Part shown: piece by piece, positions 8,470-16,468 of the stretch
How positions within the stretch are numbered: position 1 is the stretch's first letter
Layout: every line of letters begins with the position of its first letter
Source of the DNA: Peterkaempfera podocarpi
GTDB taxonomy: Bacteria; Actinomycetota; Actinomycetes; Streptomycetales; Streptomycetaceae
Assembly: GCF_042466665.1 (NCBI RefSeq)
Contig: NZ_CP162102.1
Span: forward strand, 434,001 to 498,000
Length of the DNA stretch: 64,000 nt
Direction of reading: 5' to 3'
Translations under genes and position numbers: made by a program
Notes under the pieces: model-generated
Database searches by the model: none
What the model was told of the DNA's origin: nothing
Seen by the model: only the letters and a program-made list of their open reading frames with translations

Positions 8470-9237
8470 TCACCAGCGGGCCGCACCGAGATCTCGGGAG
8501 ACGGCCCGTGCCGCTCCGCGGACCATGTCGACGAGCGGTGGATGCGGCCGCCCCTTGGAGTCGCAGATGCGCTCCAGGGCACCGGTGACGCCCATGGCGC
8601 CCACCACAAGGCCGCCGTGTCCCCGGATCGGCGCGGCGACCCCCGCCTCACCCATGATCATTTCCTGTATGTCGGCCGCCCATCCGGCCTCCCGGATCTC
8701 GGCCAGGGCACGGCCCAGCTCTTCTGCGGTACCCGCGGTGTGCCGGGTGTATGTCTCCAGCCCCGCCGCCACCACCGGCTCCAGCGGAGTGGCCCCGAAG
8801 GCCAGCAGCACCTTGCCGAGCGAGGAGGCATGCAGCGGCAGCAGCGATCCGACGTCCAGGGTCTGCAGGGTGTCGTCGGGCCGGAAGACATGGTGGACGA
8901 TGAGGACCCTGCCCTCCAGGGGGGTGCCCAGGCGCACCGCCTCCCCGCTGCGGGCGGCGAGCGCGTCGGCCCAGTTGATGGAGCGGGATCGCAGTTCGTT
9001 CACATCGAGGTAGCTGGAGCCGAGGTGCAGCAGCGCCGCGCCCAGCTGGTACTTCCCGGTTGCCTGGTCCTGCTCCACGAAGTCGACGTGCTGCAGGGTG
9101 CGCAGGATGCCGTGGGCGGTCCCCTTGGCCAGACCCAGCGCGGAGGCCACCTCGCCGAGGCCGAGTCTGCCCGGCCCCCCGGCGAGCAGTCGCAGCACCG
9201 CGGCCGCCCGCTCGATGGACTGCACCGGGCCGGACAT
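8470..9237 (-). CDS. gylR: IclR-family regulator, GylR-like
   Basis: A 255-residue IclR regulator. The N-terminal winged helix reads SIERAAAVLRLLAGG and VASALGLAKGTAHGILRTLQ, followed by an effector domain with VLIVHHVFRPDD, LPLHASSLGKVLLAF and ending AARAVSRDLGAARW. The wording closely follows GylR, the Streptomyces glycerol operon repressor, and the next gene is glycerol kinase. ATG at 9237 was chosen because the protein then begins like GylR (MSGPVQSIERAAA); ATG at 9258 is an alternative with AGGGCGCG before it. It likely responds to glycerol or glycerol 3-phosphate. Repression of glpK is inferred from family and order. Confidence 0.85.
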   Translation of the reverse strand: MSGPVQSIERAAAVLRLLAGGPGRLGLGEVASALGLAKGTAHGILRTLQHVDFVEQDQATGKYQLGAALLHLGSSYLDVNELRSRSINWADALAARSGEAVRLGTPLEGRVLIVHHVFRPDDTLQTLDVGSLLPLHASSLGKVLLAFGATPLEPVVAAGLETYTRHTAGTAEELGRALAEIREAGWAADIQEMIMGEAGVAAPIRGHGGLVVGAMGVTGALERICDSKGRPHPPLVDMVRGAARAVSRDLGAARW

Positions 9238-9389
9238 GGGGGGATCGTATCTCCGCATTCGCGCCCTGGGCACCGGCGAACGGCCCTGGAATAAGGGACC
9301 GGCGTGCGCTGCACCCGTACCGCGGCACTCCGGAACCGTGTCCCGTACGCCCCGCAGCGGCCCCGTTCGGCAATGGCGACCGCTATTCG

Positions 9390-9418
9390 TTGACCCCGCC
9401 CCCGGCTGTCCATAACGT
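9390..9418 (+). promoter_or_regulatory. Candidate promoter for the sORF/anti-sigma-type gene
   Basis: TTGACC (9390-9395), a 17-base spacer and TAACGT (9413-9418) read toward the small ORF at 9529. The heptamer AACGTCC occurs here and again about 20 bases on. The 9238-9528 interval is the divergent promoter region with gylR. Confidence 0.4.
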
Positions 9419-9528
9419 CCTGTTTCAGGTGCAACGTCCACCGCTGCGCGGCACACCGGGAGCCCATCCGGGCAGACCGTGGCGCAGAACGCGACCGGCA
9501 ACTCCCTGCCTGGCGTGAAGGAGGAGAC

Positions 9529-9645
9529 ATGGCGGCACGACACAAGGGGCGGACACGTCCCGGCGTACCGGCAGTCCACATCGCAGTGAGGGCCGCCCTG
9601 GCCGTCACCGCGGTCGCCACGCCCGGAGGGAGCACGGCATGCTGA
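9529..9645 (+). CDS. Small ORF (38 residues) coupled to the RsbW-like gene
   Basis: ATG 9529 follows a near-perfect ribosome site (AAGGAGGAGAC). The product starts MAARHKGRTRPGVPAV, has a basic N-terminus and one short hydrophobic stretch (VRAALAVTAVAT), and ends in Cys. The stop TGA at 9643-9645 overlaps the next gene's ATG at 9639 in another frame, so it may serve to deliver ribosomes to that start. No family is recognised. It could be a small membrane-associated peptide or only a translational coupler. Confidence 0.4.
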   Translation: MAARHKGRTRPGVPAVHIAVRAALAVTAVATPGGSTAC

Positions 9646-10094
9646 GCGCAACCGCCATGGATCCGGCCTCCGCTACGGACGCGCCACCGGCTGTGGTGGA
9701 GGTGATGGAGCACCTCTGCCCGGTACCCCACATCCCGGAGGTCGTCTCGGCCGTCCGCAGACGCGCGCGATGGGTCCTGACCACATGGGCCATCCCCGCC
9801 GAGACGGCCGACGACGCACTGGTGGTGATCTCCGAGCTCACCACCAACGCCGTGGTCCACGCCCTCCCCCCGGCGATGCTGCGGCTCTCGGTGACCGACC
9901 ACGGCGGCCGCCGCACGCTGCGCGTCGAGGTCACGGACACGGGAGCCGCACCGCACGCCCATCGGCCGATCGAGGGGATGCGGCCGGAGGAGTGCGGCCG
10001 CGGGCTGGGTATCGTGGCCGCCCTGTCCGCCCGGCACGGCATCCGCAGCCGCGGCCCCGCGGTCACCCACTGGGCGGAGCTGCCTGCCGTCTGA
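9639..10094 (+). CDS. RsbW-like ATP-binding protein (anti-sigma/serine kinase type)
   Basis: A 151-residue GHKL-fold ATPase of the HATPase_c_2 type abundant in streptomycetes. It has the N box ELTTNAVVHA (residues about 65-74), the G1-like VEVTDTG and the G2-like GRGLGIVAALS. No transmembrane or receiver domain is present. Homologues act as soluble anti-sigma factors or protein serine kinases; the partner is not encoded nearby. ATG 9639 has GGAGGGAGCACGGC upstream inside the preceding small ORF. Confidence 0.8.
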   Translation: MLSATAMDPASATDAPPAVVEVMEHLCPVPHIPEVVSAVRRRARWVLTTWAIPAETADDALVVISELTTNAVVHALPPAMLRLSVTDHGGRRTLRVEVTDTGAAPHAHRPIEGMRPEECGRGLGIVAALSARHGIRSRGPAVTHWAELPAV

Positions 10095-10225
10095 TCCGTC
10101 CGACCTGCGCGCGGCGGATCCGCGTCCGGCCTCCGCCGTGGACCCCGGCGGGCCCGTCCGTCACGGTCTCCGGCACCCGCAGGACCGAGCCGCGGGCGGA
10201 TCGGCCTCTCGCGGTGCCCGGCCTC

Positions 10226-10504
10226 TCACCGTGCGGCACGTGCCCGGCCGACCGCCTCATCGACCCGGACCGACACCTCCGGGCCGGCAGAGACCACGAT
10301 GGCGGCGCCGGCCAGGGCCGGACCCCAGCGCAGATTCTCGGCCCCCACCTGATGCTGCCCGAAGACGGGCAGCATCGGCAGGACGACCCCGAAGGCGACC
10401 AGGACGAACCCCGGGACCGCCCGGACCAGCCATGCGCGCGCGCCCGCCACCTGGCGGGCCCGACGGCGGGGGCGGCGGCCAGCACCGCGTCCCGGTCCTC
10501 TCAC
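10226..10504 (-). CDS. Small membrane protein, 92 residues
   Basis: GTG at 10504 overlaps the TGA of the upstream gene (GTGA). A strongly basic N-terminus (GAGRRPRRRARQVAG) precedes two hydrophobic segments, WLVRAVPGFVLVAFGVVLPML and LRWGPALAGAAIVVSAG, suggesting a two-helix inner membrane protein with positive residues in the cytoplasm. The four-base overlap with the gene upstream supports both being real and co-expressed. No family is recognised. Confidence 0.5.
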   Translation of the reverse strand: MRGPGRGAGRRPRRRARQVAGARAWLVRAVPGFVLVAFGVVLPMLPVFGQHQVGAENLRWGPALAGAAIVVSAGPEVSVRVDEAVGRARAAR

Positions 10505-10953
10505 ACCGTCAGCTCTATGCCGCGGACCAGGTCGGAGACGACCTGGTCCACGTCACCCGCCGACCGCGCCCGCACGATCGGGGGAATGAGACTGCGGTAG
10601 ACACCGCCGACGCGTCTCGCGTCCGCCCGCAGCGCACGACGGTGGGCGATGTCACCGGCGTGCGTACGCCGCGACACATCGAACGCCTCCCTCGCCCGCC
10701 GGGAGAGGTCCTCCGGCTCCCGGCACCAACTGCGGGCCGTCCTCACCTCACGCCGCTTGTGGCGGTTGCGCTTCAGGTCGTCGGCGCCTCCGACGGTGCG
10801 GACGATCAGCGGGTCGAGCTGCCGCGGGTAACGGCTCGTCCTCCTCGCCGTGACCCCCAGCCCCAGGAGGAGCCAGGGCACCGCGGGCAAGGCCACCAGC
10901 GCCGGCTCGGCAGGCGGAGAACGCCCGGGCGACCGGGTCACGATGCCCGCCAT
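10501..10953 (-). CDS. Hypothetical membrane-anchored protein, about 150 residues
   Basis: One hydrophobic segment (ALVALPAVPWLLLGLGV) lies near the N-terminus, followed by a very basic soluble part (DDLKRNRHKRREVRTAR, ARRVGGVYRSLIPPIVRARSAGDVDQVVSDLVRGIEL). The start is uncertain: ATG 10953 is given, but the frame is open to 11004 and neither start has a strong ribosome site. It couples to the small membrane protein gene by a GTGA overlap. The function is unknown. Confidence 0.45.
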   Translation of the reverse strand: MAGIVTRSPGRSPPAEPALVALPAVPWLLLGLGVTARRTSRYPRQLDPLIVRTVGGADDLKRNRHKRREVRTARSWCREPEDLSRRAREAFDVSRRTHAGDIAHRRALRADARRVGGVYRSLIPPIVRARSAGDVDQVVSDLVRGIELTV

Positions 10954-11004
10954 GCGGTCCGGGGCACGGGCTGCGCCCAAGTCCGGGGTAGCGGTCCCCA
11001 CCAC

Positions 11005-11842
11005 GGAGCGGCTTCGGCCGTGAGCAGCCCGGAGCCGGGGCGGGCGCCGGCGCCCGGCCCCGCCGTGCCACTTATGACCCCTCCGCTCGGCTGCCGGGCG
11101 CCGAGCCCGCCTCGCAGGCTGCGCCCCGATCCGGGAAATCCGGCCGGCGGTCGCGGGCCCCGGCCGTGGCGCCGGCTCCGGCGGGAGCGGCCCGGGACCG
11201 CGACTCGCGCTGCACCCCGCCCTGCCGTCCGGCCTGCTTCCCTGCTGCTCGGCTGCTCGGCTGCTCGGCTGCTCGGCTGCCGGGCGCAGCGTCGTCTCGC
11301 CGGCCGTTCCGCGGACCCCCGCACGGGTGCCGAGCGGCCGCCGTCGACCCCTTGTCGCGCGGGGTTCCGGTGGCCTGGCTCACACGCTGAAGGGGCCTGG
11401 CGGTGAGGTGGGTCACAGGGGTTCGAGGGAACACGACGTGGGTTAGTAGGTGCGGCGGTCGCGGATGAACCCCGAATAAACATCCCAATTCCGGCATCCA
11501 GGCGTTTAAGCCGCGAAGGCTGCTCGTCATGGCGAAAGGTGCAGGTAGGAGGGGGTTCGACAGCTGGGACCACGCCCGCGCCGCGGCTGAAATCCCCGGC
11601 CAAACCAGGCTGCCGACGGTCCGCAACGGCCGTTCGAAGCAGGCTCTGGGCTACGGGAGGCCGTAGTAGCAGGGGTGTTTGCAGGGCTATGTCCGGTTCG
11701 TCCATGGTGGGACGAGTCCGACGGCGCCACCGGGTCTCACGATCCCCCGGCGTCCCGCCCGGCACACCGAACCGATACGGGTGCCCCGGACGCCGGCCGC
11801 TTCTGAGGCCGGGTCGTCCAGTGAGCCGATTGAGGTCTGTTC
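11005..11842. other. About 840 bases without a supported gene
   Basis: Upstream of the transglycosylase gene. It contains an 8-base tandem repeat (11244-11283), a less GC-rich patch near 11470-11520, and a long possible 5' leader. Because c-di-AMP (ydaO) riboswitches often precede cell-wall hydrolase genes in streptomycetes, I looked for the conserved ydaO 3' element and did not find a convincing copy. Open frames here have no supporting signals. Confidence 0.4.
11244..11283. repeat. 8-base tandem repeat, about five units
   Basis: GCTGCTCG is repeated four times and followed by a degenerate unit GCTGCCGG. It lies in non-coding DNA. Confidence 0.8.
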
Positions 11843-12301
11843 TTGAAGCGCATCGCCATGCCCCGTCTGCGTACCGCCACCGCCGTGCTCGCCTCGGCCG
11901 CCGGTATCGCCTCCCTGGCAGCCGTCGCTGCTCCGGCCGCCTCGGCCGCCACCGCCTCGGAAGCCTCCAAGAACACCGTCACCGGCTCTGCGTTCGCCGC
12001 CACCCAGACCTCCGCCGGCAGTGTGCGCGCCATGGCGCAGTCGATGGTCCCGGCGAACCAGTGGGCCGCCTTCGACCACATCGTCAGCCACGAGAGCAGC
12101 TGGAACCCGCGGGCCGTCAACGCCGCCTCCGGCGCCTACGGCCTGTGCCAGGCCCTGCCGGGCTCCAAGATGGCCTCCGCCGGCTCCGACTGGAAGACCA
12201 ACCCGGCCACCCAGGTCAAGTGGGCCCTGAACTACATGAACGACCGCTACGGCAGCCCCAACGCCGCCTGGTCGTTCTGGCAGACCCACCACTGGTACTG
12301 A
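11843..12301 (+). CDS. Secreted lytic transglycosylase (SLT-type)
   Basis: A 152-residue secreted protein. A signal peptide spans residues 1-36 (ending APAASA). The compact lysozyme-like domain has the SLT signature HESSWNP (catalytic Glu about residue 84), SGAYGLCQALPGSKM and ATQVKWALNYMNDRYGSP, ending in HHWY. Such enzymes cleave the MurNAc-GlcNAc bond of peptidoglycan to form 1,6-anhydroMurNAc, the substrate of AnmK encoded at 49797-50948 in this window. TTG at 11843 with TTGAGG upstream is the likely start; ATG at 11858 is an alternative lacking a good ribosome site. A strong terminator follows. Confidence 0.85.
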   Translation: MKRIAMPRLRTATAVLASAAGIASLAAVAAPAASAATASEASKNTVTGSAFAATQTSAGSVRAMAQSMVPANQWAAFDHIVSHESSWNPRAVNAASGAYGLCQALPGSKMASAGSDWKTNPATQVKWALNYMNDRYGSPNAAWSFWQTHHWY

Positions 12302-12331
12302 GCCGACCCACAGCACCACAGCGCACAGCAG

Positions 12332-12355
12332 GGCCCCCGGGTGTTCCCGGGGGCC
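12332..12355 (+). terminator. Intrinsic terminator after the transglycosylase gene
   Basis: A perfect 10-base GC stem (12332-12341 with 12346-12355), a four-base loop (TGTT) and two T residues. Confidence 0.85.
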
Positions 12356-12542
12356 TTCGCCGTACCCGGGCGCCGTCCCCGGAACAGCACCGCGGGTACG
12401 GCGCACCTCTCCCCCGTCCCCGGGGTCGCTCACGCGCTCCCGCACCATGCCTCCCGGGCCGGTGCCGCCCACCCGGGCCCGGTCCTGTCCGGGCGGCGCC
12501 GAGCTCGCCCGGCGGCAGGCGACGCCCTCACCGGGCAACCGG

Positions 12543-13370
12543 TCATCGCCGGCCGGCTGTCCCATGCGGCCCACGGCGCGGCGGCAGCGGGAGGAAGCCA
12601 CTGGTCCGGGCCGTGTACTCGCGATAGCCGGGGCGGTCCGCCAGATGCTTCTCCAGCAGGCGCTTGCCGCTGCCCCGCGTCACCAGGAACGTCATCACCA
12701 GCGGCGAGACCACCGAGGCCACGGCTGCCTGCCAGTCGCCGCACGCCATCGCGAACAGGCCCCACCAGACGAGGAAGTCGCCGAAGTAGTTGGGATGGCG
12801 GGTCCAGGCCCACAGGCCGCGGTCCATGATCCGGCCCCGGTTGGCCGGGTCCGCCTTGAACCGGGCGAGCTGGAGGTCCCCGACCGCCTCGAAGCCCGCG
12901 CCGACCGCCCACAGCGCGGCACCGGCCACCGCGAGCGGGTCGAGCCCGGCGGGCACGTACTGTGCCGCCTGCACGGGCAGGGACACCAGCCAGACCAGTG
13001 CGCCCTGGAGGAGGTACACCATCCGCAGGGCGTAGAGATCGCGGTTGCCCGGGGCTCGGGAGAGCAGCCGGTCATAGCGGGGGTCCTCGCCGTGGCCGCG
13101 GCCACGCAGCGCGATATGGCCTGCCAGACGCAGCCCCCACACCGCCGTGGCTGCGGTGACCAGCAGCCGCCGGCCGTCGTCACCGTGTCCGGCCGAGGCC
13201 GCGCAGGTGGCCAGTGCCACCGCGGTGAAGGCCAGGCCCCAGGCCACATCCACCACCCGGTGCACCCCTTTGGCCACCGCGACGGCGAAGGTGGCGAGCA
13301 TGACGGCGCAGACCACGGCGGCCGCGACCCCGAGGTTGGCGGCGAAGGCACCCCAGGGGAACCCGTTCAT
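12543..13370 (-). CDS. DUF1295 membrane protein (steroid 5-alpha-reductase-like)
   Basis: A 275-residue integral membrane protein with about six or seven hydrophobic segments. It has the family motif RHPNYFGDFLVWWG and the C-terminal REYTARTSGFLPLPPR typical of DUF1295 proteins, which resemble NADPH-dependent isoprenylcysteine methyltransferase/5-alpha-reductase folds. ATG 13370 has AGGACAG upstream. It is the last gene of the sigK-linked group. The M. tuberculosis counterpart is Rv0446c beside sigK. A role in modifying membrane lipids or isoprenoids is inferred from context. The substrate is unknown. Confidence 0.82.
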   Translation of the reverse strand: MNGFPWGAFAANLGVAAAVVCAVMLATFAVAVAKGVHRVVDVAWGLAFTAVALATCAASAGHGDDGRRLLVTAATAVWGLRLAGHIALRGRGHGEDPRYDRLLSRAPGNRDLYALRMVYLLQGALVWLVSLPVQAAQYVPAGLDPLAVAGAALWAVGAGFEAVGDLQLARFKADPANRGRIMDRGLWAWTRHPNYFGDFLVWWGLFAMACGDWQAAVASVVSPLVMTFLVTRGSGKRLLEKHLADRPGYREYTARTSGFLPLPPRRGPHGTAGRR

Positions 13371-13521
13371 CCGGGACTGTCCTGCCGGTCCGGGTCGGCC
13401 CCGCACGGCAGGTGCGGTGTCGCCTGCCTGCCCACCCGGCCCTCGGCGGCCGGGTGCTGCCGGGTGGCCCAGCAGGGGGCGCTGTCCCGGCTGCGGGGGC
13501 GGTGGTCCGGGGCGGGAGTTC

Positions 13522-14283
13522 TCACGTCATGCCTTCCTGGGTGCGATGGGGTGTGCGCGGTTGGACCGGCAGGCCGCGGAGGAGGAGGCGGACGCCGTGC
13601 CGCCGGATTCCGGCCGTCACCGCCGCTGTGGACCACGGATGGCGTACCGCGGCGGCCAGCAGCCGGCCGGGGGTGGCCGGGCGGCGGACGCCTCGGACGG
13701 TGGCAGTGAACGGCCGGCCGCCGTCGCGGCGGAGCTGGATGCTGAGGTCCAGATGGTCCCCCGGTGGCGGCAGGCGCATCCGGTAGCCGCCGTCGACGGG
13801 GAAGAACGGGGAGACATAGAACTCCTTGGCCGTCTCGGCCACGCCCCGGCCGTCGGTCCGCAGCAGGTAGCAGTGGCGCTCACCGTAGGTGTTGTGGACC
13901 TCGGCGAGCACACAGACCAGGTCACCGCCGCGGTCGTGGCACCAGAACAGGGTGAGCGGGTTGAAGACATGGCCGAGGACCCTTGCGTGCGTCAGCATCA
14001 GCACCGGTCCGCCCTCCAGCCGGACGCCGGCGGCGGCCAGGAAGCGCTCCACCGCGTCCCGGATCGTGGGGGCCGTCCCGCCGAAGTGGTCCCTCGGGTC
14101 GAAGCGGGCCAGCGGCCGCAGTGCGCGTGGCAGCAGCGGCAGCCGGTCGATGTCGACCAGCCACAGATAGGTGCGGTGGCGCAGGGCGTGGTGCACGGGC
14201 GCCGTACGCACATGCCGGATCGTGCACTCGTAGAGGGCCGGGGCTGCCCCGGTCGCAGTGCCGCGCACCGCCTGGGCAGTCAC
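13522..14283 (-). CDS. DUF1365 family protein
   Basis: A 253-residue soluble protein with the DUF1365 hallmarks: ALYECTIRHVRTAPVHH, HRTYLWLVDIDRLP, LLTHARVLGHVFNPLTLFWCHD and VHNTYGERHCYLL, then KEFYVSPFFPVDGGYRM. GTG at 14283 overlaps the TGA of the FAD oxidoreductase gene (GTGA), so the two are co-translated. The family is nearly always found beside this oxidoreductase and a cyclopropane-synthase-like methyltransferase (Rv0449c-Rv0448c-ufaA1 in M. tuberculosis). That methyltransferase is absent here: only about 150 bases separate this gene from the DUF1295 gene. The biochemical role is unproved; lipid modification is the usual inference. Confidence 0.85.
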   Translation of the reverse strand: MTAQAVRGTATGAAPALYECTIRHVRTAPVHHALRHRTYLWLVDIDRLPLLPRALRPLARFDPRDHFGGTAPTIRDAVERFLAAAGVRLEGGPVLMLTHARVLGHVFNPLTLFWCHDRGGDLVCVLAEVHNTYGERHCYLLRTDGRGVAETAKEFYVSPFFPVDGGYRMRLPPPGDHLDLSIQLRRDGGRPFTATVRGVRRPATPGRLLAAAVRHPWSTAAVTAGIRRHGVRLLLRGLPVQPRTPHRTQEGMT

Positions 14284-15551
14284 CAGCGCACCCCCAGGGC
14301 TGCGGCCGCCTGGACGCCGGAGCGGCAGCCGTCCTCATGGAATCCCCAGCCGTGGTACGCCCCCGCGTACGCGGTGACACCGGTGCTGAGCTGCGGCAGG
14401 TGCTGCTGGGCGGCGACCGACTCGGGGGTGTAGACGGGGTGTTCGTACACCATGCGCGCCAGCACCCGGTCCGGGCGGACCAGGTCCTCGGCGTTGAGGG
14501 TGACGACGTACTCGGTGGCGGTGTCGAGCCGCTGCAGCCGGTTCATGTGGTAGCTGACCCGCACCGCCTCCGCGGGGGTGTCGCAGGAGGACATCACATA
14601 GTTCCAGGACGCCCTGGCGCCCCGGGCGCGGGGCAGCAGGGAGGTGTCGGTGTGCAGCACGGTGGCATTGCGCGAGTAGCGGAAGGCGCCCAGGACCCGG
14701 ACCTCCTCCTCGGTGGGATCGGCGAGCATGCGCAACGCCTGGTCGGGGTGGACGGCCAGCACGACCGCGTCGTACTCCCGCACCTCTCCTCCCGCGGTCA
14801 CCACACGGGCCCGGTCGGTCGACCGCTGCACCGCCCGCACCGGGGTCCCGGTGTGCAGGGTGGTGAGCTGTTTGCCGATCCGGGTGACGTACTCCGCGGA
14901 GCCCCCGGTCACGGTCCGCCATCGCGGCGAGCCGCCGACCGAGAGCATCCCGTGGTGGTCCAGGAAGCGGAAGAGATAGGCGGCCGGGTACTGCATGGCC
15001 GTCCGGGGCGCGCACGACCACACCGCGGAGACCAGCGGGGTGATGTAGTGGGCGACGAAGTAGCCTGAGAAGCCGCGTCGGAGGAGGAACTGACCGAGCG
15101 TCATGACATCGGCGCCGTCGGCGCCTTGGTCGGCGAGGGCGGTGCGGGCGGCGCGGTGGAAGAGCGGCACCTCCGTCAGCATCCGGAGGTACCGGGCGCG
15201 CACGGCGCTGCGCGGGTGCGCGAAGAGACCGGACGGCCCACGGGCGCCGGCGTACTGGAGGCCGCAGCCGTCGCACCGCACCGACATGCTCATCTCCGCG
15301 TCCTGGGTGGTGACCCCCAGTTCGCGGAAGAGGCGCAGCAGCGTCGGGTAGGTGCGGTCGTTGTGCACGATGAACCCGGTGTCCACCCGGGCCACCCGGC
15401 CGTCGGCGTCGGCGATGTCATGGGTGTGGGCGTGGCCGCCGAGACGGTCCGCGGCCTCGTACAGCGACACCTCGCACGCCTGTTGCAGCACATACGCCGC
15501 GGTGAGCCCCGAGACGCCGGCGCCCACCACCGCTATCCGTCGACGGTCCAC
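14280..15551 (-). CDS. NAD(P)/FAD-dependent oxidoreductase (COG2907 type)
   Basis: A 423-residue flavoprotein of the amine-oxidase/phytoene-desaturase superfamily. The N-terminal dinucleotide fold is VVGAGVSGLTAAYVL followed by GGHAHTHDI, then DTGFIVHNDRTYPTL. The C-terminus has GVTAYAGAYHGWGFHEDGCRSG, the second FAD contact of this family. GTG at 15551 is chosen because GGAGGAGGGGACGGCCT precedes it and the Rossmann motif then starts at residue 5; the frame stays open to 15899 over rskA. It heads the gene group leading to DUF1365 and DUF1295 proteins. A SigK-like promoter lies about 60 bases upstream. Likely role: oxidation of a fatty acyl chain in the membrane. The exact reaction is unknown. 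Confidence 0.88.
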   Translation of the reverse strand: MDRRRIAVVGAGVSGLTAAYVLQQACEVSLYEAADRLGGHAHTHDIADADGRVARVDTGFIVHNDRTYPTLLRLFRELGVTTQDAEMSMSVRCDGCGLQYAGARGPSGLFAHPRSAVRARYLRMLTEVPLFHRAARTALADQGADGADVMTLGQFLLRRGFSGYFVAHYITPLVSAVWSCAPRTAMQYPAAYLFRFLDHHGMLSVGGSPRWRTVTGGSAEYVTRIGKQLTTLHTGTPVRAVQRSTDRARVVTAGGEVREYDAVVLAVHPDQALRMLADPTEEEVRVLGAFRYSRNATVLHTDTSLLPRARGARASWNYVMSSCDTPAEAVRVSYHMNRLQRLDTATEYVVTLNAEDLVRPDRVLARMVYEHPVYTPESVAAQQHLPQLSTGVTAYAGAYHGWGFHEDGCRSGVQAAAALGVRW

Positions 15552-15612
15552 AGGCCGTCCCCTCCTCCTGCTGCCGGGCCCGGCCGTGGGTCGGCGGGGC
15601 CCTCTGCAGACC

Positions 15613-15639
15613 ATTCGGAGCCGCGGGCCCTTCGGATGG
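15613..15639 (-). promoter_or_regulatory. SigK-type promoter for the FAD oxidoreductase operon
   Basis: On the minus strand, CCATCC (15634-15639) and CCGAAT (15613-15618) are separated by 15 bases. These two hexamers are the elements reported for mycobacterial SigK promoters (recalled, spacing not checked). The predicted start lies about 55 bases before the GTG at 15551. The gene for SigK itself is immediately upstream. Confidence 0.7.
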
Positions 15640-15721
15640 GTCACGGTTTCCGGAGCCGTACCGGGCATGGCACCGGCGCCGCGGCAGGCGTCCCGAGGTC
15701 GGCACCTGCCGCGGCGGAGGT

Positions 15722-16468
15722 TCAGAGCGACAGCAGCACCAGGGGGGCGCTGGTCGGCCGGGGGGAGCCCCCCTCCGGTTCGACCGTGACACCGACGCCG
15801 TCCGCCCCGCGAGGACCTCCGACCAGCAGCGTCGACCCTGTGGAGCGGCCGTGCTCCAGCAGGCCGGCGGGCACCATCACCCCGTTGCGGCTGTACCACA
15901 GCTGGTAGACGCGGCGATCGGGCAGCGGCGGCAGCCCGCGGTAGACGAACGCGGCCTGCCCCAGCTGCTGGGAGGCCACGACCGTGCCGTTGCCGCCGCC
16001 CTTGAGCGCACGAGTGCTGAAGGTCGCGTCCGGGGCCGCCATCAGCGCGCTCAGGGCCGCCGCCTGCTGCTCGGCCCGGGCTGCCCGGGCACGCTGCTCG
16101 GAGGCCTCCCGGTCACCGCCGACCGCCAGACCCGCGGCCACTGCGGCGAGCACCAGGCAGGCTGCGGCGGCCAGATACGGCAGGCGTTGCCGCCACCGCG
16201 GACGGGCCGACGGGGGCCGCGACCCGCGCCGCGCCGGAGGAAGCTGGCGGACCTCCGGCAGTGCCGCCATCACCCGCTCACGGAGGGCGGGCGGCGGGGT
16301 CTCGGCGACCGCCAGGGCCAGTCGCGCCGCGGTCTCTCTCAGCTCCCGCACCTCCTGGGTGCAGGCTTCGCACTCCGCCAGATGCTCCCCGAACTCCTCC
16401 CCTTCTCGTCCGGACAGTGCGCCCAGTGCATAGGCCCCGGTCAGTGTGTGCAGGTCACCCGTGCTCAT
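15722..16468 (-). CDS. rskA: Anti-sigma-K factor
   Basis: A 248-residue membrane anti-sigma factor. The cytoplasmic zinc-binding anti-sigma domain spans residues 1-80 with HLAECEAC (HxxxCxxC, residues about 31-38), followed by a basic linker. One transmembrane helix is at about 97-115 (YLAAAACLVLAAVAAGLAVGG). The extracytoplasmic domain carries the RskA signature VYQLWYSRNGVMVPAGLL. ATG overlaps the sigK stop by ATGA, so sigma and anti-sigma are made together. In M. tuberculosis RskA holds SigK until regulated proteolysis. The signal here is unknown. Confidence 0.9.
   Translation of the reverse strand: MSTGDLHTLTGAYALGALSGREGEEFGEHLAECEACTQEVRELRETAARLALAVAETPPPALRERVMAALPEVRQLPPARRGSRPPSARPRWRQRLPYLAAAACLVLAAVAAGLAVGGDREASEQRARAARAEQQAAALSALMAAPDATFSTRALKGGGNGTVVASQQLGQAAFVYRGLPPLPDRRVYQLWYSRNGVMVPAGLLEHGRSTGSTLLVGGPRGADGVGVTVEPEGGSPRPTSAPLVLLSL

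Noticed and set aside
11244..11283. CRISPR-like repeat
   Set aside because: Eight-base units without spacers are a simple tandem repeat.
11400..11842. c-di-AMP (ydaO) riboswitch before the transglycosylase gene
   Set aside because: A CGACAGCTG stretch near 11558 recalled the 3' element, but the flanking conserved blocks were not found in order.
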